Assembly (NCBI RefSeq): GCF_000969985.1
Contig: NZ_CP009526.1
Span: 4,588,001 to 4,652,000, forward strand
Direction: 5' to 3'
DNA: 64,000 nucleotides
Origin: Methanosarcina barkeri str. Wiesmoor
GTDB taxonomy: Archaea > Halobacteriota > Methanosarcinia > Methanosarcinales > Methanosarcinaceae
Shown here in pieces: positions 28,239 through 36,535 of this stretch (positions within the stretch are counted from its first letter, which is position 1; every line of letters begins with the position of its first letter). The position numbers were made by a program, and so were the translations under genes. Under the pieces are notes generated by a model. The model had not been told where the DNA came from and made no database searches. It saw only the letters and a program-made list of their open reading frames with translations.

Positions 28239-29063
28239 TTACGACTTCTCCCACCACAGCCAGGCAGTGTATGATTTTTCCTTCATCCTGACATCTCCAT
28301 TTTCGCAGGAAAAAGTCTCGGATATATATTTTTTTAGTATTTCCTCATGTTCGGCAGTAGTCGCATTGACGATCCGCTTGTAGTGAGTAACCGCGTCTTC
28401 CATTTCTGGGTAGACCAATTCCCAGTAATCAGGATATACGGTTATATTTGGATATATTCCCATGTCATACAGTACCTTGTATACACAGTCAATCTGCGGG
28501 TAAATGTTATATGGGGTGCCATGAACCCTCTGCCACGCTTCAGCATATGTCTTTTCCCAGGACGGCATACCTGCGAACCAGTTTAAGTAGACATATTTTG
28601 AGGACACATTGTTCATTTTAATCACTGCCTCTCTTATGTCCGGCATAGCAAGAGAAAACGAAGCGACAACCACATCGTACGGGGCGTCCAGGTCTTTAAT
28701 ATCCACATCTTCCCACTTCTTCTGGATCCAGGAAACATTATTCAGCCCCATTGCTTTGATGTTCTCTTTAAGGCAGTATAACATACCATCGGAGGGTTCG
28801 ACGGCAGTGACATGCTTAACCATGCCGGCGAGCGGTATGGTCAGCGTACCGGGACCGGATCCTATATCCAGGACTTTAGAATCGGTTGTGAAATCGAGCC
28901 GCTGGATCAGGCTTTTAGAAAAATTCCAGTTGTCCATCTTGATCTGCGTGTCATATTTTACTGCCTCTTCCATTGTCCAGAACCTATCACTCTCAAAGTT
29001 CGTCTTCTTACTCTCTGACATCATCGTTTTCCAGATCTCTCCATAATCGATTGTATTCATCAT
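28239..29063 (-). CDS. SAM-dependent methyltransferase (class I)
   Basis: About 274 residues from the ATG at 29063, six bases after GGAGG; the frame is open 18 codons further upstream through a repetitive F/L/E-rich stretch that is not family-like. Motif I is VLDIGSGPGTLTIPLAG and the motif II acid is in VTAVEPSDGMLYCLKEN. The motif after it, PYDVVVASFSLAMPDIREAV, is typical of small-molecule methyltransferases. It lies 73 nt after the binding-protein gene on the same strand and is probably in its operon. Methylation of a corrinoid, metal chelator or arsenic-like substrate is conceivable; the substrate is unknown. Confidence 0.8.
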   Translation of the reverse strand: MMNTIDYGEIWKTMMSESKKTNFESDRFWTMEEAVKYDTQIKMDNWNFSKSLIQRLDFTTDSKVLDIGSGPGTLTIPLAGMVKHVTAVEPSDGMLYCLKENIKAMGLNNVSWIQKKWEDVDIKDLDAPYDVVVASFSLAMPDIREAVIKMNNVSSKYVYLNWFAGMPSWEKTYAEAWQRVHGTPYNIYPQIDCVYKVLYDMGIYPNITVYPDYWELVYPEMEDAVTHYKRIVNATTAEHEEILKKYISETFSCENGDVRMKEKSYTAWLWWEKS

Positions 29064-29136
29064 AAAAATCCTCCTCACAAATTCTTCTAGAAAATTTCTC
29101 TCAAAAATTTCTCTCAAATAGTTCTCTCAAAAGTTT

Positions 29137-30363
29137 TCAAAAGTCCTCCTCTTCCATCCAATCAAGCCATTGTGCTGATCTGAGACCTCTGGCAGTTTCA
29201 TCATCGACATGATAGACATGTTTGTAGAAGTCCAGCACCCATTCGTGGACTTTGATATCCTGGAATTTGTCCGGGTAACATGCTTTTGCAGTTATCATCA
29301 GGTCGATGGGGTATTCCAGGCGTCGGGCGCAGTTTGAGGGTGTCCACGGCATCGAATAGACTTTCTTATTCTTGATCGCTCTTAGCTCTTTCAGATTCTG
29401 GTAGTAAGGTGCCTCGTAAAGTTCCCTGGTAGGATGGTATCCCCATGAGGTAGCCAGTAATATGATATCAGGGTTCATGGCCAGAACCTGCTCGGTGTTC
29501 AGTATCTTTGAACTACCTGTATCTCTGTAAGCGTTCTTCGCATGTACGATGCCTTCGATGGTGTACGATTCGGGTGTATCTATACCCCATGAGTGGCCTG
29601 AACCTCCGGCTTTTCTGGCATTGGGCGAAAGGCCGAAATACAATACCGTAGGCTTGCTAGCCTCAGGTATATCCTTTGTCCTGTCCGATATCATCTTTTC
29701 CGTGCTCTGGATGTAATCAGCTAACTCAAGAGCGTCCTTCTCTTTACCGAAAATTTGTCCGATAATTTTCATTTCTTCTCTTATAGAAGAGAGGTCTGAA
29801 TTCGAGTAATATGTAGGGGAATACAGAACTATCACAGGAATTCCAAGCGCTTCCATTGTGTCAATAGTCCTATTCATGGTATCACGGTTGTCCCATCCAA
29901 CCGAACAATCCCCAACCCTTAGAATAATGACATCCGGATTCGAACTTGCAAGCGTTTCGTAACTGATAACGTTGTACTGCTGGGGCGTCAACCTGATCGC
30001 ATCGTTTAACGAAGGATCAAGGTAAAGCATCGTGCTTTTACCATTATCATACGTATAATTTTCTCCTTTGACACTCGGGAATGCATAAGTATAATTAGTG
30101 TTGATTGTAGTGCCAACAGCCACGATAGTATCCTGAACACCCAGACTGATCATCATGCATTCGACGAATCCATCGCTTATCACAGCAGCTCTTGTAATAT
30201 TTTTCGGTACTGTTACCTGAACACCTCTCATATCTGTAATATTATTGGATTCATTGTTTGTTGATAAAGCCGTAGTTGGCAAAGTGACTTTTTCTGATAT
30301 ACATCCGGAAAAAGGCAAGCTTATGAGTAAAATCAGAAACATACAAACTGTTAATTTATTCAT
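29137..30363 (-). CDS. ABC transporter substrate-binding lipoprotein, metal-chelate type (paralogue 1)
   Basis: 408 residues. Lipoprotein signal MNKLTVCMFLILLISLPFSG followed by Cys21. The BtuF/FecB-like fold starts at ITDMRGVQVTVPKNITRAAV, with NPDVIILRVGDCSVG, GIPVIVLYSP and VLAMNPDIILLATSWGYHP. The C-terminus SAQWLDWMEEEDF is nearly the same as that of the divergent paralogue at 32305. Such proteins deliver siderophores, heme, corrinoids or other metal chelates to an FecCD-type permease. It presumably shares the permease and ATPase at 33631-35485, since none is encoded on its own strand. Confidence 0.85.
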   Translation of the reverse strand: MNKLTVCMFLILLISLPFSGCISEKVTLPTTALSTNNESNNITDMRGVQVTVPKNITRAAVISDGFVECMMISLGVQDTIVAVGTTINTNYTYAFPSVKGENYTYDNGKSTMLYLDPSLNDAIRLTPQQYNVISYETLASSNPDVIILRVGDCSVGWDNRDTMNRTIDTMEALGIPVIVLYSPTYYSNSDLSSIREEMKIIGQIFGKEKDALELADYIQSTEKMISDRTKDIPEASKPTVLYFGLSPNARKAGGSGHSWGIDTPESYTIEGIVHAKNAYRDTGSSKILNTEQVLAMNPDIILLATSWGYHPTRELYEAPYYQNLKELRAIKNKKVYSMPWTPSNCARRLEYPIDLMITAKACYPDKFQDIKVHEWVLDFYKHVYHVDDETARGLRSAQWLDWMEEEDF

Positions 30364-30722
30364 AAAGACCTCAACTTCAATCGTTTATTCATTGACCATT
30401 ATTTGCAGCCTTTTGTGCCCGGCCAAGAAATAAAACTTCTGAAAGTGCTATTTTTTATGATAAACACTAGTTTCAATAAGGAAATCACTGCATAAATATT
30501 CAAAAATTTTAAAATAAATATTAATAATAAAAAGATTTGTAGCACGTTAATAGCTGTGATCCTTAATAAACTTGCCTAGTATCAGAACCTATATGTTACT
30601 AAATGTTATAAATGATCAAAAAAGTCATACCACATCCTACATTTATATACTTATTTATTGACAAAGTATGTGGTTAATAAAAATCTAGTTAATTTTATTG
30701 TGCATGTATTTTTTGCTTATTT
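30364..30722. other. Intergenic region
   Basis: AT-rich, no gene accepted. It contains the upstream region of binding protein 1 (minus strand) and, at 30640-30665, an AT-rich patch TATACTTATTTATTG. The open frame that starts at 30658 on the plus strand runs antisense to the CcdA-like gene and is a shadow. Confidence 0.5.
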
Positions 30723-32138
30723 TTACACTCCATTAAATGCCAGCAATGCAGCCAGAATAAAAAGAGTGATCCCGGTTGCGATGTTTATAAAAGCCCGGTA
30801 TTTTATCCTGATCGCATCTAATCTGCGGGTGGAAAGCCCAGTGGTGAGCAGTATCCCAAGCCCCAATATTGGAAACACGATACCTGCATTATAGGCCAAA
30901 AGGTAATATAATCTCTGAAATGAGCTGTTCTGGTCGGCCATCATGCCGAGTATTGCAAGATATGGCCCGCCGGTGCAGGGTATTTTTATCAGGCCAAATC
31001 CTGCTCCAATTACAAAGCTGAAACCAGCCATACTTATTTTGTCATAAGGCTTCAGCAGAGCAACTAATTTCCGGAACCCCGCATCTGAGAAACTGCGTTC
31101 ATAATGAAACAGTGTCTTGAGTATCATGGCAGAACCGATGGCGAGCATTGAAAGGATGATCGCATGTTTGGCTAGATTATACATTGAGGGCATGGTTATA
31201 CTGATCTTGTAGAAACAGACACCGATCAGTGAATACATAAAGAGCAGCCCTGCCGAAAAAGCTATTATATTAATCAGCAGCAAATGCCGTTTCTCGCCAG
31301 AGGCTACCAGCGTGGCCATATATGCCATGACTGCGAGGATACATGGGGAAAAAGAAGCCACGATTCCAGATGCAAATGCAATGGCAATTGAGTGCATCGG
31401 AATTGTAACGGGCACATAATTGTCTGTGATAACGTAACCGCCGCAGTCATCCTCATAATATAAGGTAGAAGGACATACGTAGGAGGTATTTCCTCCCGAT
31501 AACACATATGTGACTTTTTCCTCAGCACCCGGTTGTAATGGTCCACTCCAGTAAAACTGTCCTGAAACTAATCTAGAGCCCTCTGTCAACCCTCCAGAGA
31601 GACTGGCATTAATAGCTGTGTTACCCTGGTTGGATATATATACCGTTACTGTGACATTACTGTCGCTTTTACTCTTTTTTTCCGCAATCGTATGCACAGT
31701 CACTGGCAAAGAATACCCGTAAGAAAACACTATTTTATCCTTAATATCACTTAGAACTGTTCCATATTCTCCTTCCAGGCTTGCTGGGCCAATGACCGTA
31801 TAGTTATCAATGATAAGATCCGGGATCTCTATCAGATTATAACGATCAATATAAGATGCACCTTTTCGTGAATTGACCCTGATTTCCTGGTAATCGAGAT
31901 ATAAACCTTCTTCACGAGCTTCTTCAATTGCCTGCCTGACTACTGGCATTGCTTCGGTACATCGATGACAGCGTTCATCATAGAGATATATAACAGTGAC
32001 CGGTTTTGTATTGTCCGCGTAAACGATCAAAGGCAGCGCAGTAAGGAGTAAGAAAACAATTATTAAAAATATAAATATCTTCCATACTGTTTTCCCAATG
32101 CGGTTCTCGGAAAAATAGTGACCGTTAGCTCTTACCAT
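30723..32138 (-). CDS. CcdA/DsbD-like membrane thiol transporter with extracytoplasmic thioredoxin-like domain
   Basis: 471 residues. An N-terminal membrane segment (IFIFLIIVFLLLTALPLIVY) leads to a thioredoxin-like domain with the redox pair in YLYDERCHRCTEAMP and a cis-Pro candidate in IEIPDLIID. A beta-rich region (residues ~150-235) follows, then six predicted helices of the CcdA domain: FASGIVASFSPCILAVMAYM and GAGFGLIKIPCTGGPYLAIL carry the conserved Pro-Cys pairs. This design should pass electrons from the cytoplasm to extracytoplasmic disulfides. It sits between the two binding-protein genes, on the strand of paralogue 1, and may keep a ligand or cysteine-containing partner reduced. 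Confidence 0.85.
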   Translation of the reverse strand: MVRANGHYFSENRIGKTVWKIFIFLIIVFLLLTALPLIVYADNTKPVTVIYLYDERCHRCTEAMPVVRQAIEEAREEGLYLDYQEIRVNSRKGASYIDRYNLIEIPDLIIDNYTVIGPASLEGEYGTVLSDIKDKIVFSYGYSLPVTVHTIAEKKSKSDSNVTVTVYISNQGNTAINASLSGGLTEGSRLVSGQFYWSGPLQPGAEEKVTYVLSGGNTSYVCPSTLYYEDDCGGYVITDNYVPVTIPMHSIAIAFASGIVASFSPCILAVMAYMATLVASGEKRHLLLINIIAFSAGLLFMYSLIGVCFYKISITMPSMYNLAKHAIILSMLAIGSAMILKTLFHYERSFSDAGFRKLVALLKPYDKISMAGFSFVIGAGFGLIKIPCTGGPYLAILGMMADQNSSFQRLYYLLAYNAGIVFPILGLGILLTTGLSTRRLDAIRIKYRAFINIATGITLFILAALLAFNGV

Positions 32139-32304
32139 TTTTAATCCTTTATACTAAATTTACATATTAGTCTTCTACATATCGCATAGATTTTTAATAC
32201 TATTTCTTACTATCTGATTTAATCATAACTATAAAATCTAATTAGGCAGGATTATGTAGTAAAAAGTAGTACACAGGAGTAATTTATTGTGATAGGGATT
32301 GTAT

Positions 32305-33621
32305 ATGAGCAGCAAGCCTAATAATAATGGTGGAATCGGTAAGTCTTTGAGTTATTTAAATTCTAAAAAGGGCTTTGTGTTGAGTGTACTTATCATTCTC
32401 TTTATTGTATCGGTAGAAGGATGCAGTGAACAGACAGGTCAGGTTACGACAACTGCTACAAACTCATCGACGATAGCAGACTCGCCTGATGAACAATATC
32501 ATTACGTGACGGATATGCGTGGAGTACAGGTGAAAGTGCCAAAGGATATCCAGCGTATAGCTACAATCGACGACGGGTTCGTTGAGGGTGTCCTGACGAA
32601 TCTTAGCGAGGTTGATAAAATAGTCTCAATCGGCTCAGTTGGGTTGGGTTCCAGTTCATTTAAACAGTCAAATATTACTCTGAACTCCGGCAAAAATTAC
32701 ACTGTTAGCGGTGGGTCAAATACAATGTGCGTTGTTAACCCATGGTTATCTAATGTGTCCTGTACGGAGTCTTCGTCAGGCATGACGATCGTTAACTACG
32801 AAAAACTGGCCAGTGCGAACCCTGACATACTCATTATAAGAGTCGGCGACTGCTCGATGAGTGCCAACAATATCGAAAATAACAATAAAAAGATATCAAC
32901 GATCGAGTCACTGGGTATACCCGTAATTGTTCTCTATTCACCGAACAACTACAATAATTCCGGCCTGAACACCATGCGCGATGAGATGCGCATAATCGGG
33001 CAGTTATTCGATAAGGAGAAAGAGGCAATGGTCCTGGCAGATTATCTGGAAAATACGGAAAAGATGATCACGGACAGAACCAAGGATATCTCCGAAGATG
33101 AGAAAGTCACAGCTCTGTATCTCGGGCTCTCTTCTAAGGCCAGACAAAGCGGTGGTGCAGGGTATGTAAGTGGCATTGATACTCCTGAATCGTACATCCT
33201 CGAGACTGTTGCCAAGGGCAAGAATGCCTACCATGATACCGGTTCAGGCAAGCTACTCAATGCCGAACAGGTGCTGACATTAAACCCAGATGTGATTTTT
33301 TTGCCCACGTATTCCGGGTATCATCCACCTATCGAACTTCAGGATGCGATATATTACCAGAATATGCAGGAGCTCAAGGCCGTGAAAAACAAGCGCATCT
33401 ACTCCATGCCTTACACGCCGAGAAACTGTGACCGCCGTTTAGAGTATCCTCTGGATTTGCTGATCGTCGCTAAGGGTTGCTATCCAGATCGTTTCCAGGA
33501 TATCAAGGTCAATGATTTTGCGTTGAAACTGTACCAGGACATATACGGAGTGGATCTCGCAACAGCAGAAAAAATCAGGTCGGCCCAGTACCTTGACTGG
33601 ACGGTAGAGTCTGATTTTTAG
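32305..33621 (+). CDS. ABC transporter substrate-binding lipoprotein, metal-chelate type (paralogue 2)
   Basis: 438 residues from the ATG at 32305; a TTG two codons earlier is less likely. Residues 20-43 form a lipoprotein signal ending SVEGC. The mature part mirrors paralogue 1: VTDMRGVQVKVPKDIQRIAT, NPDILIIRVGDCSMSAN, LGIPVIVLYSPNNYNN, NPDVIFLPTYSGYHPP, and the end SAQYLDWTVESDF. First gene of a compact operon with permease (9 nt gap) and ATPase (4 nt gap). The shared VGDCS motif puts a Cys near the expected ligand cleft in both paralogues, which is unusual for this fold. Confidence 0.87.
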   Translation: MSSKPNNNGGIGKSLSYLNSKKGFVLSVLIILFIVSVEGCSEQTGQVTTTATNSSTIADSPDEQYHYVTDMRGVQVKVPKDIQRIATIDDGFVEGVLTNLSEVDKIVSIGSVGLGSSSFKQSNITLNSGKNYTVSGGSNTMCVVNPWLSNVSCTESSSGMTIVNYEKLASANPDILIIRVGDCSMSANNIENNNKKISTIESLGIPVIVLYSPNNYNNSGLNTMRDEMRIIGQLFDKEKEAMVLADYLENTEKMITDRTKDISEDEKVTALYLGLSSKARQSGGAGYVSGIDTPESYILETVAKGKNAYHDTGSGKLLNAEQVLTLNPDVIFLPTYSGYHPPIELQDAIYYQNMQELKAVKNKRIYSMPYTPRNCDRRLEYPLDLLIVAKGCYPDRFQDIKVNDFALKLYQDIYGVDLATAEKIRSAQYLDWTVESDF

Positions 33622-33630
33622 GTGTAAATC

Positions 33631-34701
33631 ATGGAAGAAGCATCAACTGACGTGAAAATCTCTACCCATGCTACCCTCAATTTTTTTGAAGCTAGAAAGA
33701 TGTGTATAATATTCTTTCTAGCTTTTGTTATGGTGGCAGGCGGGATGGTCACGATCTGTCTGGGAACATATCAGATTTCTTTTGTGGAAGTATATTCTAT
33801 CATTGCCACTCATATATTCTCACCTAATATCGTGGGTTCCCTAGATAAACTAAAAAATATGATTGTCTGGAACATCCGCTTCCCAAGGGTCATTATGGCT
33901 ATAACCGTTGGTATCGGCCTTTCTGTGGCTGGGGCAGTTTATCAGGGATGTTTTCGCAACCCTCTTGTCGAACCATACATCCTTGGAGTATCTTCAGGCG
34001 CAGCGTTCGGCGCAGCTCTGGGGATTGTTTATCCTCAGATATTTCTTTCTATACAGCTAGGTGCTTTCTTGTTTGCTTTGCTCTCTGTATTCCTGGCGTA
34101 CACGCTGGCAAGGAGCAGGGGACAGACGCCAGTGGTCACGCTGGTACTTGCCGGTATCATCATAGGCTCGATATTTTCCGCGTTTGTTTCCATCATGAAA
34201 TACCTTTCAAATGATACACAACTAAGAGAGATTGTCTTCTGGATGATGGGTGGCTTCTACTATACCCAATGGGATGACGTGAAGCTGACTGTGCCTGTGG
34301 TGCTAATATCCGTAGCTATTATGTGGTTCTTCGGGTGGAAGCTGAATGTCCTTTCCATGGGTGACGAGGAAGCTCGTGCACTGGGTGTGAACCCGGAAGT
34401 CTTCAAGTTTATATTCATTGTCCTGGCAACACTTGTGACTGCTGTCTGCGTATCTTCGGTAGGGATTGTCGCATGGGTTGGCCTGATGATGCCACATGCA
34501 GCCCGCCTAATTCAGGGACCGGATAATCGTTTTGTTATTCCCACAGCGGCGTTAATGGGTGGGGTTTACATTATCTTTTGTGATACACTTGCACGTACTC
34601 TGACCTCGGCAGAAATCCCTATAGGAATCATCACGGCTATTGTGGGTGCACCTTACCTCCTGTATCTGCTGCGTAGCAAAGAAAAGGAGATCTTTGGGTG
34701 A
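33631..34701 (+). CDS. FecCD-family ABC transporter permease
   Basis: 356 residues with about nine or ten hydrophobic segments. Family signatures: IRFPRVIMAITVGIGLSVAG (the typical 'R-PR---a---G--La-aG'), GAVYQGCFRNPLVEPYILGV, SSGAAFGAALGIVYP and VGIVAWVGLMMPHAARLIQG, which contains the coupling-helix region contacting the ATPase. It starts nine bases after the binding-protein stop. With the neighbouring ATPase it forms an importer of the BtuCD/FhuBC type. Confidence 0.93.
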   Translation: MEEASTDVKISTHATLNFFEARKMCIIFFLAFVMVAGGMVTICLGTYQISFVEVYSIIATHIFSPNIVGSLDKLKNMIVWNIRFPRVIMAITVGIGLSVAGAVYQGCFRNPLVEPYILGVSSGAAFGAALGIVYPQIFLSIQLGAFLFALLSVFLAYTLARSRGQTPVVTLVLAGIIIGSIFSAFVSIMKYLSNDTQLREIVFWMMGGFYYTQWDDVKLTVPVVLISVAIMWFFGWKLNVLSMGDEEARALGVNPEVFKFIFIVLATLVTAVCVSSVGIVAWVGLMMPHAARLIQGPDNRFVIPTAALMGGVYIIFCDTLARTLTSAEIPIGIITAIVGAPYLLYLLRSKEKEIFG

Positions 34702-34705
34702 TTAT

Positions 34706-35485
34706 ATGTTAAAAGTAGATAACCTGAGTTTTGGATACGACAGAGTGCCCGTATTCAAGGGCATTTCATTTGGGGTCGAGAAAGGTTCTTTATGTGGACT
34801 CTTCGGGCCAAATGGTTCCGGGAAAACAACCCTGTTCAAGTGTTGTATGGGGTTCCTTAAGTACGACAGCGGTAGTGTATCCATCGATGGGTGTAACGTT
34901 AAGAATAAAAAGATCGAGGAGCTGGCAAAACTTGTCGCTTACGTACCCCAGGAACACAAGCCCCCTTTTCCATATCTCGTCAAGGAAGTCGTGCTGATGG
35001 GTCGGACTCCTCATATGGGTGGTATCTTTGGCATTTCCGAAGATGATAAGAGTAAGGTCAAGGAAGCCATGGAAATGCTTGAAATTTCCCATCTCGCCGA
35101 CAAACCTTATAATCAGCTCAGCGGCGGTCAACGCCAGCTTGTGCTCATCGCAAGGGCTCTGGCACAGGAAACACCGCTGATGCTGCTGGACGAGCCTACA
35201 TCCGCTCTGGACTTCTGCAACCAGATAAGGATATGGAATATTCTGAAAAAGATTTCCGCGAAGGGGACGACCATACTGGCCTGCAGCCATGACCCAAACC
35301 ACATTTCATGGTTCTGTGACGATGTCATTGTCATGTATCGGGGAGGTCTGGTTGCAAAGGGGAATCCAAAAAGCGTAGTATCCGAGCAATTGCTCAGCAC
35401 TATATTTAATGGTATTTGCAGTGTAGGTTATATGGACCACCTAATGATGGTGTATCCGAAAAATATCCAGTCGGGTGTCCAGTAG
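34706..35485 (+). CDS. FecE/BtuD-type ABC transporter ATP-binding protein
   Basis: 259 residues from the ATG at 34706, four bases after the permease stop; an upstream in-frame ATG lies inside the permease gene. Walker A GLFGPNGSGKTTLFKC, Q-loop in VAYVPQEHKPPFPY, signature LSGGQRQLVLIARALAQ, Walker B PLMLLDEPTSALDF, switch His in ACSHDPNHI. All catalytic residues are present. It energises the permease; last gene of the operon. Confidence 0.95.
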   Translation: MLKVDNLSFGYDRVPVFKGISFGVEKGSLCGLFGPNGSGKTTLFKCCMGFLKYDSGSVSIDGCNVKNKKIEELAKLVAYVPQEHKPPFPYLVKEVVLMGRTPHMGGIFGISEDDKSKVKEAMEMLEISHLADKPYNQLSGGQRQLVLIARALAQETPLMLLDEPTSALDFCNQIRIWNILKKISAKGTTILACSHDPNHISWFCDDVIVMYRGGLVAKGNPKSVVSEQLLSTIFNGICSVGYMDHLMMVYPKNIQSGVQ

Positions 35486-35681
35486 TTGTGACAAATAACG
35501 GCTCTCCATAGGATTATTAAAGACAGGCACGATGTCAATAACGATGGTAATGTAAGGTGATTTTAAGTTATATGTCGCTGACTATATACGAGAATCCTAG
35601 CTCTTTCTAGAAAATTAAAAATTAGAATTATATACAAAGCTTTTCCAAAAAGATTTCTACTAAAATACCGGAGAGAAATTG

Positions 35682-35825
35682 GTGATAGGAATGGGTAGTG
35701 AGAACTATGAACTTATCGATGCTCTTGAAAGCATTGAAAAGTCCCTAGAAAGCCTGGCAGAGTCACAGAAAAAAATAGCTGACACCCTGGAGTGGATGGT
35801 AAAAGACAAGGGATTTGTAGACTGA
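35682..35825 (+). CDS. Small coiled-coil-like protein, 47 residues
   Basis: The GTG at 35682 lies eight bases after GGAG; an ATG three codons on (35691) is the alternative. Sequence GSENYELIDALESIEKSLES then LAESQKKIADTLEWMVKDKG has heptad-like spacing of Leu, Ile and Met and should form an amphipathic helix. I recognise no family. A TATA-like TTATATAC at about 35626 is placed about 55 nt upstream. Function unknown; it may be a small oligomerising regulator. Confidence 0.5.
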   Translation: MIGMGSENYELIDALESIEKSLESLAESQKKIADTLEWMVKDKGFVD

Positions 35826-36057
35826 AGCGGGCTAAATTTTTGGAACAAGAAAAATATATCAGGAATGAAAAGCTGCAGAAAACTGAAAAAAAATAGCTGT
35901 TAGTAAAAGGGATTATCTTAAGAGGAAGATAAGAAGTGCCTGGGTGTAGCCGCACTCCTCATCTTCCTATCTTTACCTCAGATCAAACATTAATAATGTT
36001 GACGCTAGAAATCAGTAAACCACTTGCTTATTACCGCTTTTCAATCCTGTTCCGAAT

Positions 36058-36131
36058 TTTCCTAATTTGGTGATGTGATTTTCATTTCTAAACTTTTTCC
36101 TAATTTGGTGATGTGATTGTCCTTTCTAAAC
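36058..36131. repeat. Two-copy 38-bp direct repeat
   Basis: Copies at 36058-36093 and 36096-36131 share TTTCCTAATTTGGTGATGTG then ATT(T/G)TC(A/C)TTTCTAAAC. Located in the roughly 700-bp gap between the small coiled-coil gene and recQ; no gene lies in the rest of that gap. Confidence 0.8.
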
Positions 36132-36535
36132 CCTTTTTTAAACTTTACTATCTTGAGAGATCTCTGGTATGCATCCAGAGCTTACAGCTAATCCCTTTGA
36201 ATACTTTCATCCCGCAAACCTGCAACTTAAATACAATGAGCTTGAAACATCACAGCATTATGATTCCATACATGACACATTTATACTGATATCTAATTCC
36301 TCTCTACACGGGAATAACCTACCATAGAGGAATAGTTTCATAAAAATAAGAGAAATCTATTATAAAATTGGAATGTTAAGGATATAGCTGTGTATGAAAG
36401 CGTATCCATACCTTAATTTCCCTGGATCTTCTGGGGTTTATATTCTGGCATGACATTGATTTTACAGGTCAGGGGGATTCGAAAACGAGCACTGAGTATG
36501 ATTTCTTGAAGGCAAGTAAACGTGAGCTTGAGCCA

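Noticed and set aside
29064-29117. Extended N-terminus for the methyltransferase
   Set aside because: The extra residues (RNFLEEFVRR) come from repeated AAATTTCTCTCAAA-type DNA upstream of a strong ribosome site before 29063.
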